From Bradyrhizobium erythrophlei (GTDB taxonomy: Bacteria; Pseudomonadota; Alphaproteobacteria; Rhizobiales; Xanthobacteraceae), in the NCBI RefSeq assembly GCF_900129425.1, contig NZ_LT670817.1, forward strand, positions 3,596,001 through 3,660,000: 64,000 nucleotides of DNA. Reading direction: 5' to 3'. The position numbers and the translations under genes are program-made. The stretch's first letter is position 1. Every line of letters begins with the position of its first letter. The notes beneath the pieces are model-generated. The model was not told the origin of the DNA and did not search any database. It saw only the letters and a program-made list of their open reading frames with translations. Positions 26,453 to 36,482 of the stretch are shown here, one piece after another.

Positions 26453-27520
26453 TCACGCCACCTGGCTCTGGGTCTCGGCGGCGTATTCCGGGTCGACCTC
26501 GCAGATGACCCGGTTGCGGCCGTTGCGCTTGGCGGCGTAGAGGCAGGCGTCGGCGCGTTCGATCAGCGAATCCGTATCGTCGCCCGGCTTCAGCATGGAA
26601 ACGCCGACCGAGATGGTGACGCGGCCGAGAATTTCGCCGGTGGACTTTTTCTTCAATTCCTTCGCCATCACGGCGCGGCGGATATGATCGGCGACCGTCA
26701 GCGCCTGGCGCAGCGCGGTGTTGGGCAGCACGACCGCGAATTCCTCGCCGCCGTAGCGCGCGGTGATGTCCTGGCCCTTGATGGTCTGCTTCAGCGACAT
26801 GCCGACCAGCCGCAGCACCTGATCGCCGGTGAGATGGCCGTAGGAGTCGTTGAAGGATTTGAAGTGGTCGATGTCGAACATCAGCAGTGAGAGCGGCTCG
26901 CCGCTCGCCAGCGCATTCTGGACCGCCATATCGATCGAGCGGTCGAAATACTTGCGGTTGCCGAGGCCGGTGAGGGGATCGGTCAGGCTCTCGGCCCGGA
27001 TCGCCTCGAGGCTGTGCTGGAGATTGCTGATCTCGGTCTTCGACAGCGACAGCCGGTCTTCAAGCGCCTTGTTGGTTTCACGCATCTCGCTGGTGGATTT
27101 CACCAGCATTTGGACGATCGCTTTGACCTGTTCGCGATTCTTGGCGACCGAGAGCTTGCGGGTAGCACCGGACAGGCTGTCGTCGTAGCTCGCCGACATT
27201 CCCAGCGCATCGGTGATGAGGGCCATCACGTCGTCGATTTCGCCGATCACGCGCGCCCCGACCTTGTCGATGCGATCGGTGGTCTTGATCTGGGAAAGAT
27301 AGGTCTCGTAGAGCTGTTCGAGGTCGGCCTCGGTCAGCCTGCCGTTGCGTGCCAGCGTCTCATTGATGATCTTGTTTAGCTGCGAATTGTATCCGGTGGC
27401 GTAGACGTACCAGATTTCATAATTGCGGGGGACAGCGGTTTGCCGGAGCGATTTGATCTGGCCAAGCGCGACTTCGGCGAAGGCCATCGTGCGCTCATGT
27501 TCGTCCAGCACTTTGACCAC
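26453..27520 (-). CDS. Diguanylate cyclase (GGDEF domain)
   Basis: About 355 residues. An N-terminal helical region of ~190 residues of unknown fold contains PRNYEIWYVYATGYN and a coiled coil before the catalytic part. It is followed by a complete GGDEF domain: DPLTGLGNRKYFD, FDIDHFKSFNDSYGH, and the active-site YGGEEF near residue 256. The enzyme makes cyclic di-GMP from two GTP. The inhibitory I-site, normally RxxD five residues before GGEEF, reads KGQD, so feedback control may be weak. No signal peptide or TM is evident, so the protein is cytosolic. I chose GTG 27520 with GGGGA upstream; another GTG at 27511 is possible. Confidence 0.9.
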   Translation of the reverse strand: MVKVLDEHERTMAFAEVALGQIKSLRQTAVPRNYEIWYVYATGYNSQLNKIINETLARNGRLTEADLEQLYETYLSQIKTTDRIDKVGARVIGEIDDVMALITDALGMSASYDDSLSGATRKLSVAKNREQVKAIVQMLVKSTSEMRETNKALEDRLSLSKTEISNLQHSLEAIRAESLTDPLTGLGNRKYFDRSIDMAVQNALASGEPLSLLMFDIDHFKSFNDSYGHLTGDQVLRLVGMSLKQTIKGQDITARYGGEEFAVVLPNTALRQALTVADHIRRAVMAKELKKKSTGEILGRVTISVGVSMLKPGDDTDSLIERADACLYAAKRNGRNRVICEVDPEYAAETQSQVA

Positions 27521-27658
27521 TGATGTCCCCAATAGCGGGCGTCCTGCCCGTTTTCGCGCGGCAATAACTAAAATTATCGCCGGCAAGTTAATTGAGGAGA
27601 ATGAACGACCGGTAAACGTGCGTTTCCGGTTTTTCGCAGTTGTTCAGAGCTTCTAGCG

Positions 27659-29134
<1,476 letters not shown>

Positions 29135-29389
29135 TGAGCCTCTGGTAGAAACCGCCGCTTGGAATCCCGGAAATAACTGTCGCGCTCAACCCCGGAACGG
29201 CATGCAAATTTGCACGGGATTTTTGGATACGCAGACAGGCGGCTTACTCAAGATATCGCGTTTCGATACCGGGCCGCGTCAAGCCGGAACATAGGGGCGA
29301 ATTGGCCAAAGTCAATGGAGCAGGCGCGGAAGCATTGAAAAAGCTTAATGTTTTTTGCACAAATGCGGTCAAAGGGCACGGGGAATCAC

Positions 29390-29966
29390 GTGTTTTCTAA
29401 GGCGCGTCTCGACACCCTCAGCGATGGAATCTTTGGCGTCGCCATGACGCTGCTGATTCTGGACGTGCGGCTGCTCGGTGATTTTCACCCCCGGGATGCC
29501 GGCGAGCTGTTGCAGGGCCTCGCCGATCTCTGGCCTAAATTCCTGCCTTACGTCCTGAGCTTCGGCGTGCTCGGCCTGCGCTGGCTTTCCAACATCGAGA
29601 TTCGGACCCGCGCGGAATATGTCGACCGCGAATATGCCAATTGGTGGCTGCTCTATCTTTTCCTGATCACGTGCGTCCCGTTCACCACCATCGTGGTCGG
29701 CCGCTTCGGCCATTTGGCGCCGGCGATCTGGCTCTATGCCGGTCATACCCTGCTGATCGCTATCGTGGGCCTTCGTCCGGTTTCGATCACGCCGCATCTG
29801 GAGCAGGGCAACCATCTGCGTCACCGGCAGCTGTCTGCGGGGTTGCTGATCGTCTCGTCGCTGCTGGCGATTGCGCTCAGCTTCGTTCACTCCCGGGTGG
29901 CGCTGTGGGCGCTCGCGCTCACCGCTGATCAGGAAATGGAGCCGCCCGGCAGCCGTGCTCGATTGA
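29390..29966 (+). pseudogene. TMEM175-like (DUF1211) membrane protein with 3' frameshift
   Basis: The first ~178 codons encode a TMEM175/DUF1211 potassium-channel-like protein, with the signature KARLDTLSDGIFGVAMTLL and five to six membrane spans. As written, the frame then runs on for about 200 more codons antisense to the porin gene at 30260, ending only at 30583. That tail has no protein-like character. If the frame is shifted at about 29924 (one extra or two missing bases), the reading becomes LTPLIRKWSRPAAVLD-like and stops at 29966, a natural end for the family. So this is either a real frameshift or a sequence error. GTG 29390 with GGGGA upstream is preferred as start; ATG 29348 is possible. 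Confidence 0.72.
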
Positions 29967-29973
29967 ACCGGCA

Positions 29974-30176
29974 ATGCGGGTTTGCCGGTTACGGCATCGG
30001 GTCAGCATCGACAGCGCGGTGCCGGAAGGCGGTGAAAACGCCGCCCTCGACCCGAGGGGATCCCGGCGCACGATACGCGGCCGTATCTCAAGTTGGCGCC
30101 CTCGACCCAGTTCGTGTCGGCGGAATTGACCTATCGCGACGGCAGCGTGTCGGAGATCAAGAGGTTCCGGCGTTGA
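29974..30176 (+). pseudogene. Possible decayed gene fragment (unrecognised)
   Basis: Two overlapping frames read as one protein-like stretch if a single base is restored near 30057: ...SIDSAVPEGGENAALDP, then EGIPAHDTRPYLKLAPS, then AELTYRDGSVSEIKRFRR and a stop at 30176. It has normal amino-acid composition and codon use, but I do not recognise the family. It sits between the frameshifted TMEM175-like gene and the porin terminator. It could be the C-terminal remnant of a larger gene, or chance. Confidence 0.3.
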
Positions 30177-30204
30177 GGGCAGGGCCGCACGACATCTCCG
30201 AAAC

Positions 30205-30240
30205 GCAAAAAAGCCCCGGTCGATGCCGGGGCTTTGATTT
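30205..30240 (-). terminator. Rho-independent terminator of the OMP gene
   Basis: On the minus strand AAAGCCCCGG, a short loop and CCGGGGCTT are followed by a run of T (AAAAAA on the plus strand at 30207-30212). It lies 20-55 bases after the porin-family gene ending at 30260. Confidence 0.85.
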
Positions 30241-30259
30241 GAGGGGGTGCAGGCAGAAA

Positions 30260-31138
30260 TCAGTACCTGGCGACCGCTGGTCCTGCCCAGTCGAAACGAT
30301 AGTTGGCTTTGAGCAGAACCTGATGGGTCTGGAGATCGACGTGAGTGGTCGCCGGAACGAATGCAAACGGGCCACCTGGCCCTGCCGCAATGGCTGCCAC
30401 CTGGCCCAGCCCAAAATCCGCACCTTCGTACCTGGTGTATCGGTACTCAGCACCGATATCCCAGTTCCTGCTCACCGAGTAAGCGAATCCGGCACCCACT
30501 GTCCCGCCGATCAGAGTCTTGGTGTCCGAGCCGATCGTTCCGGGGAATGCAATTCGTGCCGCCACCGTCGGAATGAAGTTTGAGTTGGCTCGAACATCGG
30601 CGAAAGCCACGCCGCCCGTGACATAGCCCAGCAACCGATCCCACGTGTAGCCGACGCTGCCGCGAATCGAAGCCTGCCAATTGGTCTTCACCGAAAACGT
30701 GTCGCCGGGCACGAACGTCACGTTTGCCGGAGACAATGCGGCAGCCGTCAGGGTTTGGGTGTTGTGCAGATCGACCCAGTTGAAATCACCTTCGACGCCA
30801 AGGACCCACCGGCTCGGGGTCTGCCACCGGTAACCGATCTGGCCACCACCCGTGAACGAGCTGTTGTTCGAACTGAGCGGAATCGTCTCGGCCGGAGCCA
30901 CGATGCCGAAAGCAGTTGTTCCCGCGGTAGAAACCGGATCGCGGAAGCGGCCCCATTCTCCGCCAACGTTTCCGCCGATATAAAATCCCGTCCAATTGAT
31001 GACGGGCGCGACCACCGGGGCTGCCTTTGTATACATTGGAAGATCGGCGGCAGACGCTGCGCCCACCCCGAGAATTGTACTTGCGGCGAGGACGGAAGAA
31101 ACGGCAGTGGAAGAAATAACGGACTTAAAAATGCTCAT
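30260..31138 (-). CDS. Outer-membrane beta-barrel protein, Omp25/RopB-like porin family
   Basis: 292 residues. A Sec signal peptide covers about 1-31, ending GAASAADLP. The mature part starts with the YTKAAPVVAP and NWTGFYIGGNVGGEWG motifs of the rhizobial OMP_b-brl family, then alternating strands (GGGQIGYRWQ, SIRGSVGYTWDRLLGYVTGG, WDIGAEYRYTRYEG). It ends VLLKANYRFDWAGPAVARY, with the terminal aromatic residue needed for BAM recognition. The start is ATG 31138, with GGGGCGC seven bases upstream; an in-frame TTG at 31150 was rejected. A strong terminator follows. These abundant proteins shape envelope stability; pore activity here is unproven. Confidence 0.92.
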   Translation of the reverse strand: MSIFKSVISSTAVSSVLAASTILGVGAASAADLPMYTKAAPVVAPVINWTGFYIGGNVGGEWGRFRDPVSTAGTTAFGIVAPAETIPLSSNNSSFTGGGQIGYRWQTPSRWVLGVEGDFNWVDLHNTQTLTAAALSPANVTFVPGDTFSVKTNWQASIRGSVGYTWDRLLGYVTGGVAFADVRANSNFIPTVAARIAFPGTIGSDTKTLIGGTVGAGFAYSVSRNWDIGAEYRYTRYEGADFGLGQVAAIAAGPGGPFAFVPATTHVDLQTHQVLLKANYRFDWAGPAVARY

Positions 31139-31287
31139 GATGCGCCCCAAAAATGCAAGAATCTTGACACTTCCGCGCCCAATCTAATCGAAGACTGAAG
31201 CTCGTTCACGCCTGTATTGTCCAGAAACAAATGAATCTCAGGGACTGTTGCGGAAATAACGCAGCATTCCCCTCCTGGTTGCCACGC

Positions 31288-32058
31288 CTATCCCATCACC
31301 GAAAATCCGCCATCGACGGGAATCGCGGTCCCGGTGACGAAGTCCGACGCGCTTGATGCGAGAAACACCGCGATGCCCGCGAAGTCGGCGATGGCGCCCC
31401 ACCGCGCCGCCGGCGTGCGCCCCAGAACCTTGTCGTGCAGCCCGTCGATCTCCCGGCGGGCGCGCCTGGTCAGGTCGGTGTCGATCCAGCCCGGCAGCAC
31501 CGCGTTGGCCTGGATGTTGTCGGCGGCCCAGGCGACCGCGCAGGAGCGCGTGAACTGCACGATGCCGCCCTTGCTCGCGGCATAGGCCGGCGCAAAGCTG
31601 GCGCCGAAGATCGACATCATCGAGCCGATATTGATGATCTTGCCGCCGCCCGCGGCCTTCATGGCCGGGTGAACTGCCTGCGAGCACAGGAATGCGCTGG
31701 TGAGGTTGGTCCTGATCACGCTGTCCCATTCATCGAGATCCAGCGCGTGCGGGGGCTTGCGGATATTGATGCCGGCGTTGTTGACGAGAATGTCGATCCG
31801 ACCGAGCTCGCGCACCGTCCGCCCAACCATGTCGGCCACCGCGGTCTTACCGGTGACATCGGCGATGACGGAGATTGCCCTGATGCCGCATTGTTTGAGT
31901 TCAGCGGCCGCAGCGTTCGACTTCGCTTCATTGCGTCCGACCACCGCAATGTCGGCGCCGGCTTCCGCCAGCCCGCGCGCCATGCCAAGGCCGATACCGC
32001 CATTGCCGCCGGTGACGATGGCGACCTTGCCAGTGAGATCGAATGGTCCTGTTGTCAT
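31288..32058 (-). CDS. SDR-family oxidoreductase
   Basis: 256 residues of classical short-chain dehydrogenase. It has the NAD(P) motif TGGNGGIG, DV in VIADVTG, the NNAGI motif, active Ser in NIGSMMS, and the catalytic pair in YAASKGG. The C-terminus has DGGFSVMG. It closely resembles 3-oxoacyl-reductase or gluconate/3-ketosteroid-type SDRs that start with an FDLTGKVAIVTGG segment; the substrate is unknown. The ATG at 32058 has AAGGG eight bases upstream. The open frame further upstream is encoded by the repeat at 32080 and is not coding. It stands alone between two porin-family genes. Confidence 0.92.
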   Translation of the reverse strand: MTTGPFDLTGKVAIVTGGNGGIGLGMARGLAEAGADIAVVGRNEAKSNAAAAELKQCGIRAISVIADVTGKTAVADMVGRTVRELGRIDILVNNAGINIRKPPHALDLDEWDSVIRTNLTSAFLCSQAVHPAMKAAGGGKIINIGSMMSIFGASFAPAYAASKGGIVQFTRSCAVAWAADNIQANAVLPGWIDTDLTRRARREIDGLHDKVLGRTPAARWGAIADFAGIAVFLASSASDFVTGTAIPVDGGFSVMG

Positions 32059-32079
32059 AGCCAATGCCCTTCCGTTTCT

Positions 32080-32170
32080 CGTCATGCCCGGGCTTGTCCC
32101 GGGCATCCACGTCTTTCTTGCCTTCGGTGTTAAGAGACGTGGATGGCCGGGACAAGCCCGGCCACGACGT
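32080..32170. repeat. Dispersed palindromic repeat, GTCATGCCCGGGC family
   Basis: GTCATGCCCGGGCTTGTCCC pairs with itself around CTTGTC, and CCACGTCTTT at 32108 pairs with AGACGTGG at 32135. A second arm, GGCCGGGACAAGCCCGGCC, follows. Word content matches the block at 9071. It lies between the SDR gene and a small membrane-protein gene. Confidence 0.8.
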
Positions 32171-32192
32171 GCTGGTTACGCGTTCGCTTCGA

Positions 32193-32378
32193 TCAGCGCT
32201 TGCTCTGCCAGATCAGGATCAGGCCGAGCGCGCCCAGCGCCGCTCCGTAGCCGGCCCACTGGATCTGCCGGATCATGAAGCTCGATTGCGGCCAGGCGAT
32301 CACACCGGTGCCCTGACCGATCCACAACAGCCCGACGGCGAGCGCGAGCAGGCCAACGATCAGAAGCAGTTTGCGCAT
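32193..32378 (-). CDS. Small two-helix membrane protein
   Basis: 61 residues. One hydrophobic segment lies at about 4-22 (LLLIVGLLALAVGLLWIG). A short loop, GTGVIAWPQSSFM, leads to a second segment at about 41-57 (WAGYGAALGALGLILIW), and the protein ends QSKR. Small proteins of this form recur in Bradyrhizobium-type genomes; I know of no assigned function. ATG 32378 is chosen because it begins the hydrophobic segment. The 40 codons open upstream are Arg-rich and non-membrane in character. It probably sits in the inner membrane. It lies between a dispersed repeat and the terminator of the next porin-family gene. Confidence 0.72.
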   Translation of the reverse strand: MRKLLLIVGLLALAVGLLWIGQGTGVIAWPQSSFMIRQIQWAGYGAALGALGLILIWQSKR

Positions 32379-32502
32379 CGGCTTTCTCGCGTTCGCGTTG
32401 GCCGCGCGGCCATCGCGCACCGATCGCCAGAGTGGCGCGCTCACTCGCCTGGGGCAAGAGCGGGGAGGCACCTTTCGAGCGATGTCACCCTTTGCCAAGG
32501 TA

Positions 32503-32535
32503 CAAAAAAGCCCCGGACGAGCCGGGGCTTTTAAG
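32503..32535 (-). terminator. Rho-independent terminator of second OMP gene
   Basis: On the minus strand AAAAGCCCCGGC, a short loop (TCGT region) and CCGGGGCTTTTTT form a stem with a T tail. It lies about 20 bases beyond the stop at 32554. The stem is nearly identical to the one at 30205. Confidence 0.88.
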
Positions 32536-32553
32536 CGGTGAAGGAAGATCAGA

Positions 32554-33345
32554 TCAGTACTTCGCGACTGCCGGTCCGGTCCAGTTGAAGCGGTAGACCA
32601 GCGAGGTGCTGATGGTCTGCACGAACGGCTTGAAAGCGATGTCGTTACCGGCGGGGGCGTTGGTGACGTTGACCAGCTCGCTGATGTTCTTGTTGCCGTA
32701 ATAGGCAGCGCGATATTCGGTCTTCATGAACCAGCCCGGTGCCGTGATGCCGAAGATGTTCAGGTTGTTCTCGACGCCGCCGCCGACAAAGACGCCATTA
32801 TTGAGGTTAAACGAATTGGTGTGGCCGCCCACCGGAAAGCCACTGAACGTGTTCAACAGCGTCGTACCCGACCAGTGCGAACCGGTCCAACCGCCGTTCA
32901 CGTAGGACAGGACATTCGGGGCCACCAGATAGCCGATTCGCGCGCCAGCGGCCCAAGCGTCCTGCATCTTTATGGATCCGGTCAAGGGGAAGGTCGGATC
33001 CTGAATGTCGCCCTTCAGGCTGCCGAACTGGCCGTCCGCGAGCAAACCGAAGACCCAGGGACCATTGAATTGCCAATCATATCCAAGACCGACTGTTCCA
33101 AACCAGCCGTCGCCGCCCGTTCTCGAATTGATGCTGAGGGGAAGGCCCGTCCCCGTCACCTTCGCGTTGTCGTTCGCATCCCAGATGCCGCCGCCGCCGC
33201 CGCCGAAGATGTAGAAGCCGGTCCAGCTCGGAGCCACCGGCAACGGCTCCGGGGCCTTCGTGTAAGTGCGGGCGGGAAGGTCGGCCGCAACGGCCGATCC
33301 GGTGAATGCCGCCAGTGCAGTCAGAGCGAGCACTAATTTCTTCAT
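32554..33345 (-). CDS. Outer-membrane beta-barrel protein (OMP_b-brl family)
   Basis: 263 residues. The signal peptide MKKLVLALTALAAFTGSAVA is followed by ADLPARTYTKAPEPLPVAP and SWTGFYIFGGGGGG, the usual opening of rhizobial barrel proteins. Later strands include VGLGYDWQFNGPWVFGLLAD, AGARIGYLVAPNVLSYVNGG and YRAAYYGNKNISEL, and the protein ends SLVYRFNWTGPAVAKY. It is a paralogue of the barrel at 30260, with the same ending and terminator type. The ATG at 33345 starts the signal peptide. A palindrome lies in the presumed leader (33390-33404). Confidence 0.92.
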   Translation of the reverse strand: MKKLVLALTALAAFTGSAVAADLPARTYTKAPEPLPVAPSWTGFYIFGGGGGGIWDANDNAKVTGTGLPLSINSRTGGDGWFGTVGLGYDWQFNGPWVFGLLADGQFGSLKGDIQDPTFPLTGSIKMQDAWAAGARIGYLVAPNVLSYVNGGWTGSHWSGTTLLNTFSGFPVGGHTNSFNLNNGVFVGGGVENNLNIFGITAPGWFMKTEYRAAYYGNKNISELVNVTNAPAGNDIAFKPFVQTISTSLVYRFNWTGPAVAKY

Positions 33346-33389
33346 TTTTCAATTCCCTCGATAATTGAGTGTTCGGACCGCGTGACGGG

Positions 33390-33433
33390 GGCGCAAAATG
33401 CGCCGATTCCCAAAAACCAGTGTTGGGACTATA
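33390..33433 (-). promoter_or_regulatory. Possible promoter -10 and leader hairpin of OMP gene 32554
   Basis: On the minus strand TATAGT (33428-33433) could be a -10 box. About 24 bases downstream is the perfect palindrome GGCGCATTTTGCGCC (33390-33404), which would fold near the 5' end of the mRNA, about 45 bases before the ATG. No convincing -35 was found. A leader hairpin of this kind could stabilise an abundant porin message. Confidence 0.3.
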
Positions 33434-33588
33434 GCCGCTTTGGCCCAGAAAGCTGTTGCTGGACAGGCACACCCGCCGGAAAACGGTCCGGGAACCGGGC
33501 TTCGAGGAGGCCGAACCCGGGCTCGCATCTATCTTTGAAATGACGAACTAACCCTCAGCAAACGCTACTGAAAAAGGGTGGTCGTGGT

Positions 33589-35646
33589 CTAAACGTCCAG
33601 CTGATCATCGCTGGCGAACTCGGCCTTGTCGGAGATGAAGGCAAAGCGCGCTTCCGCCTTGGTGCCCATCAGGCGTTCGACGGAATCGGCGGTGCCCTCG
33701 CGGTCGTCGGCCAGCAGCACCACCCGCAGCATGGTGCGCTTGGCCGGGTCCATGGTGGTCTCCTTCAGCTGCGCCGGCATCATTTCGCCAAGCCCCTTGA
33801 AACGGCCGACATCGACCTTGGCGTTGGCGTTGAATTCGCTCTTCAACAGCGCGTCCCTGTGGGCCTCGTCGCGGGCGTAGACCGTCTTGCTGCCATGAGT
33901 GAGCCGGTAGAGCGGGGGGACCGCCAGATAAAGGTGGCCTTCGTCGATCAGCCGCGGCGTCTGCCGGTAGAAGAACGTGATCAGCAGGGAAGCGATATGC
34001 GCGCCGTCGACGTCGGCGTCGGTCATGATGATGATGCGCGAGTAGCGCAAATCCTCTGCGCGATAATGCGCGCCGGTGCCGCAGCCGATCGCCTGCATCA
34101 GATCGGAGAGCTGCGCGTTCGCGGTCAGCTTGTCCTTGGTCGCGGAGGCCACGTTGAGGATCTTGCCGCGCAAGGGGAGAATGGCCTGCGTCTGGCGGTC
34201 GCGCGCCTGCTTGGCGCTGCCGCCGGCGCTATCGCCCTCGACGATGAACAGCTCGGAGCCTTCGGCAGCCGTGTTGGTGCAGTCGGCGAGCTTGCCGGGC
34301 AGACGCAGCTTCTTCACCGCGGTCTTGCGCGAGATTTCCTTTTCGGCCCGACGGCGCAGCCGCTCGTCGGCGCGCTCGATCACGAAATCCAGCAGCTTGT
34401 TGGCCTGCACCGGATTGCCTGACAGCCAGTGGTCGAACGGGTCCTTGATGGCCTGCTCGACGATGCGCTGGGCCTCGGCGGTGGCGAGGCGATCCTTGGT
34501 CTGGCCCTGGAATTCCGGCTCGCGCACGAATACGCTGAGCATCACGGCAGCGCCGACCATGACGTCTTCCGAGACGATGGTGGCGGCGCGCTTGCCCTGG
34601 CCGACCCGCTCGGCGTGATCCTTCAGGCCCCGCAAAAGCGCGCTGCGCATGCCGGATTCGTGGGTGCCGCCGTCCTGGGTCGGCACCGTATTGCAATAGG
34701 AAGACAGAAAACCGTCGGCGTCGGCGGTCCAGGCGACGGCCCATTCGCAGGCGCCGCGGGCGCCGACGCGGCCGGATTTGCCCGAGAAGATATCCGGATG
34801 CACCAGGGTGTCGTTGTGGATGGCCGCGCCGAGAAAGTCCTTGAGACCGCCGGGGAAATGGAACGTCGCCTCGGGCTGGACGTCTTCGAGACCCTTGAGC
34901 AGTTCCGGGTCGCAGCGCCAGCGGATTTCGACGCCGCCGAACAAATAGGCCTTGGAGCGGGCCATCTTGAACAGGCGCTGCGGCTTGAACGCAGCCTTGG
35001 CGCCGAAGATGTCGGTGTCCGGCTTGAAGCGGATTTTGGTGCCGCGGCGATTGTTGATCTTGCCGAGCTCTTCCAGCTTGCCCTTGGGATGCCCGCGCTC
35101 GAACGCCATGCGATAGAGCTTTTGGCTGCGCGCGACTTCGACCTCGAGGCGCGAGGAGAGGGCGTTCACCACGGAGACGCCGACGCCGTGCAGGCCGCCG
35201 GAAGTCTCGTACACCTTGGAGTCGAATTTGCCGCCGGAATGCAGCGTGCACATGATGACTTCGAGCGCGGATTTTTTCGGAAACTTCGGATGCGGATCGA
35301 CCGGAATGCCGCGGCCATTGTCGGTGACGGTCAGAAATCCGTCGGCGTTCAATTCCACTTCGATGAAGGTGGCGTGACCGGCCAGCGCTTCGTCCATGCA
35401 ATTGTCGATGACTTCGGCGAACAGATGATGCAGCGCCTTCTCGTCGGTACCGCCGATATACATGCCGGGCCGGCGCCGCACCGGCTCGAGGCCTTCGAGC
35501 ACCTCGATATCCCGGGCGGTATAGCCGGCTTCGGCGCTTTCAGCGCGCGAGGCGACCTTCAGCGGCGCTCGGCCCTTCGGCTCCGCGGCGCCGAACAGGT
35601 CATTTGACGATTTGCCTTTAGGGGGTATTTTCAATGGTTTATGCAT
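33589..35646 (-). CDS. parE: DNA topoisomerase IV subunit B
   Basis: 685 residues. ParE is the ATPase subunit of topoisomerase IV, which decatenates daughter chromosomes. The GHKL ATPase carries EVIDNCMDEALAGH, DNGRGIPVD and GLHGVGVSVVNALS. The transducer domain follows, then the TOPRIM segment EGDSAGGSAKQARDR and IIIMTDADVDGAHI with its DxD metal site. The C-terminus has KGLGEMMPAQLKETTMDP. The leader of ~40 residues (GKSSNDLFGAAEPKGRAPLK) is typical of alphaproteobacterial ParE. It is distinguished from GyrB by the shorter length and lack of a GyrB insert. parC is not in the window. Confidence 0.95.
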   Translation of the reverse strand: MHKPLKIPPKGKSSNDLFGAAEPKGRAPLKVASRAESAEAGYTARDIEVLEGLEPVRRRPGMYIGGTDEKALHHLFAEVIDNCMDEALAGHATFIEVELNADGFLTVTDNGRGIPVDPHPKFPKKSALEVIMCTLHSGGKFDSKVYETSGGLHGVGVSVVNALSSRLEVEVARSQKLYRMAFERGHPKGKLEELGKINNRRGTKIRFKPDTDIFGAKAAFKPQRLFKMARSKAYLFGGVEIRWRCDPELLKGLEDVQPEATFHFPGGLKDFLGAAIHNDTLVHPDIFSGKSGRVGARGACEWAVAWTADADGFLSSYCNTVPTQDGGTHESGMRSALLRGLKDHAERVGQGKRAATIVSEDVMVGAAVMLSVFVREPEFQGQTKDRLATAEAQRIVEQAIKDPFDHWLSGNPVQANKLLDFVIERADERLRRRAEKEISRKTAVKKLRLPGKLADCTNTAAEGSELFIVEGDSAGGSAKQARDRQTQAILPLRGKILNVASATKDKLTANAQLSDLMQAIGCGTGAHYRAEDLRYSRIIIMTDADVDGAHIASLLITFFYRQTPRLIDEGHLYLAVPPLYRLTHGSKTVYARDEAHRDALLKSEFNANAKVDVGRFKGLGEMMPAQLKETTMDPAKRTMLRVVLLADDREGTADSVERLMGTKAEARFAFISDKAEFASDDQLDV

Positions 35647-35876
35647 ATTGTTTCATGTGTTGCGCGCGCCGGTGGCGCAGCGAATCATTGCTCTGACTAT
35701 GCCATGGATGGGCTTAAAAAGTGACGGCCGCGCGGCTCACCCTTGCCCCATAGGTACGCGCACCACTGCCAATAACCCAGCCTCCACGGAATTAATAATA
35801 TCTCTACGTGGCCGCGAGCATTCTCTTGCTTTCATTCAAAGGTTGCGCAAGGGTTCGGCGGGGCTGGGGGAAATCC

Positions 35877-36323
35877 ATGATCAAGCTGCTGGTGGCCGCG
35901 GCAATCGCGATGCCATGTCTCGGCTGCGCGTCGGTAACGCGGGGGACGACGGAGAACATTTCCATCGCGACCACGCCGGCGGGTGCAACGGCCGAAATAT
36001 CCGGACTAGATACCCCGATTACCTGCCTGACCCCGTGCGTGGTCCAGGCGAAGCGAAGTGCCGACATTACCGTCACGATCAACAAGGATGGCTATGAACC
36101 GCTGATGATTCCGCTCACCAAGGAGGTTCCGGGCTCCGGCGCGGCAGGCTTTGCGGGCAACATTCTTGCAGGCGGGTTGATCGGCATGGGCGTGGATGCC
36201 GCCACCGGCGCCGCACAGGATCACAAGCCGAATCCCGTTATCGTGACCTTGCAACCGCGTGTGCCGGCGCCATCCCCAGCGGCAAGGCCGCGGCCGCCGA
36301 AACCGCCGCCGCCTCAGAGTTGA
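35877..36323 (+). CDS. PEGA-like lipoprotein with Pro-rich tail
   Basis: 148 residues. The leader MIKLLVAAAIAMPCLGC ends in a lipobox, so Cys17 should be lipidated. The middle (TTPAGATAEISGLDTPITCL and INKDGYEPLMIPL) has the PEGA-like beta pattern seen in surface lipoproteins. A Gly-rich hydrophobic stretch (AAGFAGNILAGGLIGMGVDAATG) follows, then a Pro/Arg tail ending in RPPKPPPPQS, which may span the peptidoglycan. Start ATG 35877 has GGGGGA six bases upstream; open frame before it has no start context. The 230 bases upstream, to the parE start, hold no recognisable gene. Confidence 0.82.
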   Translation: MIKLLVAAAIAMPCLGCASVTRGTTENISIATTPAGATAEISGLDTPITCLTPCVVQAKRSADITVTINKDGYEPLMIPLTKEVPGSGAAGFAGNILAGGLIGMGVDAATGAAQDHKPNPVIVTLQPRVPAPSPAARPRPPKPPPPQS

Positions 36324-36482
36324 ATAGGAAAACCGGTTGCGAGAGCCGAAGGCTCACGCGTGGTCCGCGCCTTTGTGACTTGATGTCGCCGATGGCGCTG
36401 GCTTACCTGTTCTTGGGCATCGAACCCGTACAGGGATTCAAAAGGGTCGGACGGGACCGCGGCCGGGGAAGGGCGTTTGAAA

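Noticed and set aside
34429..35607. 392-codon open frame on the plus strand
   Set aside because: Antisense to parE; no protein family character.
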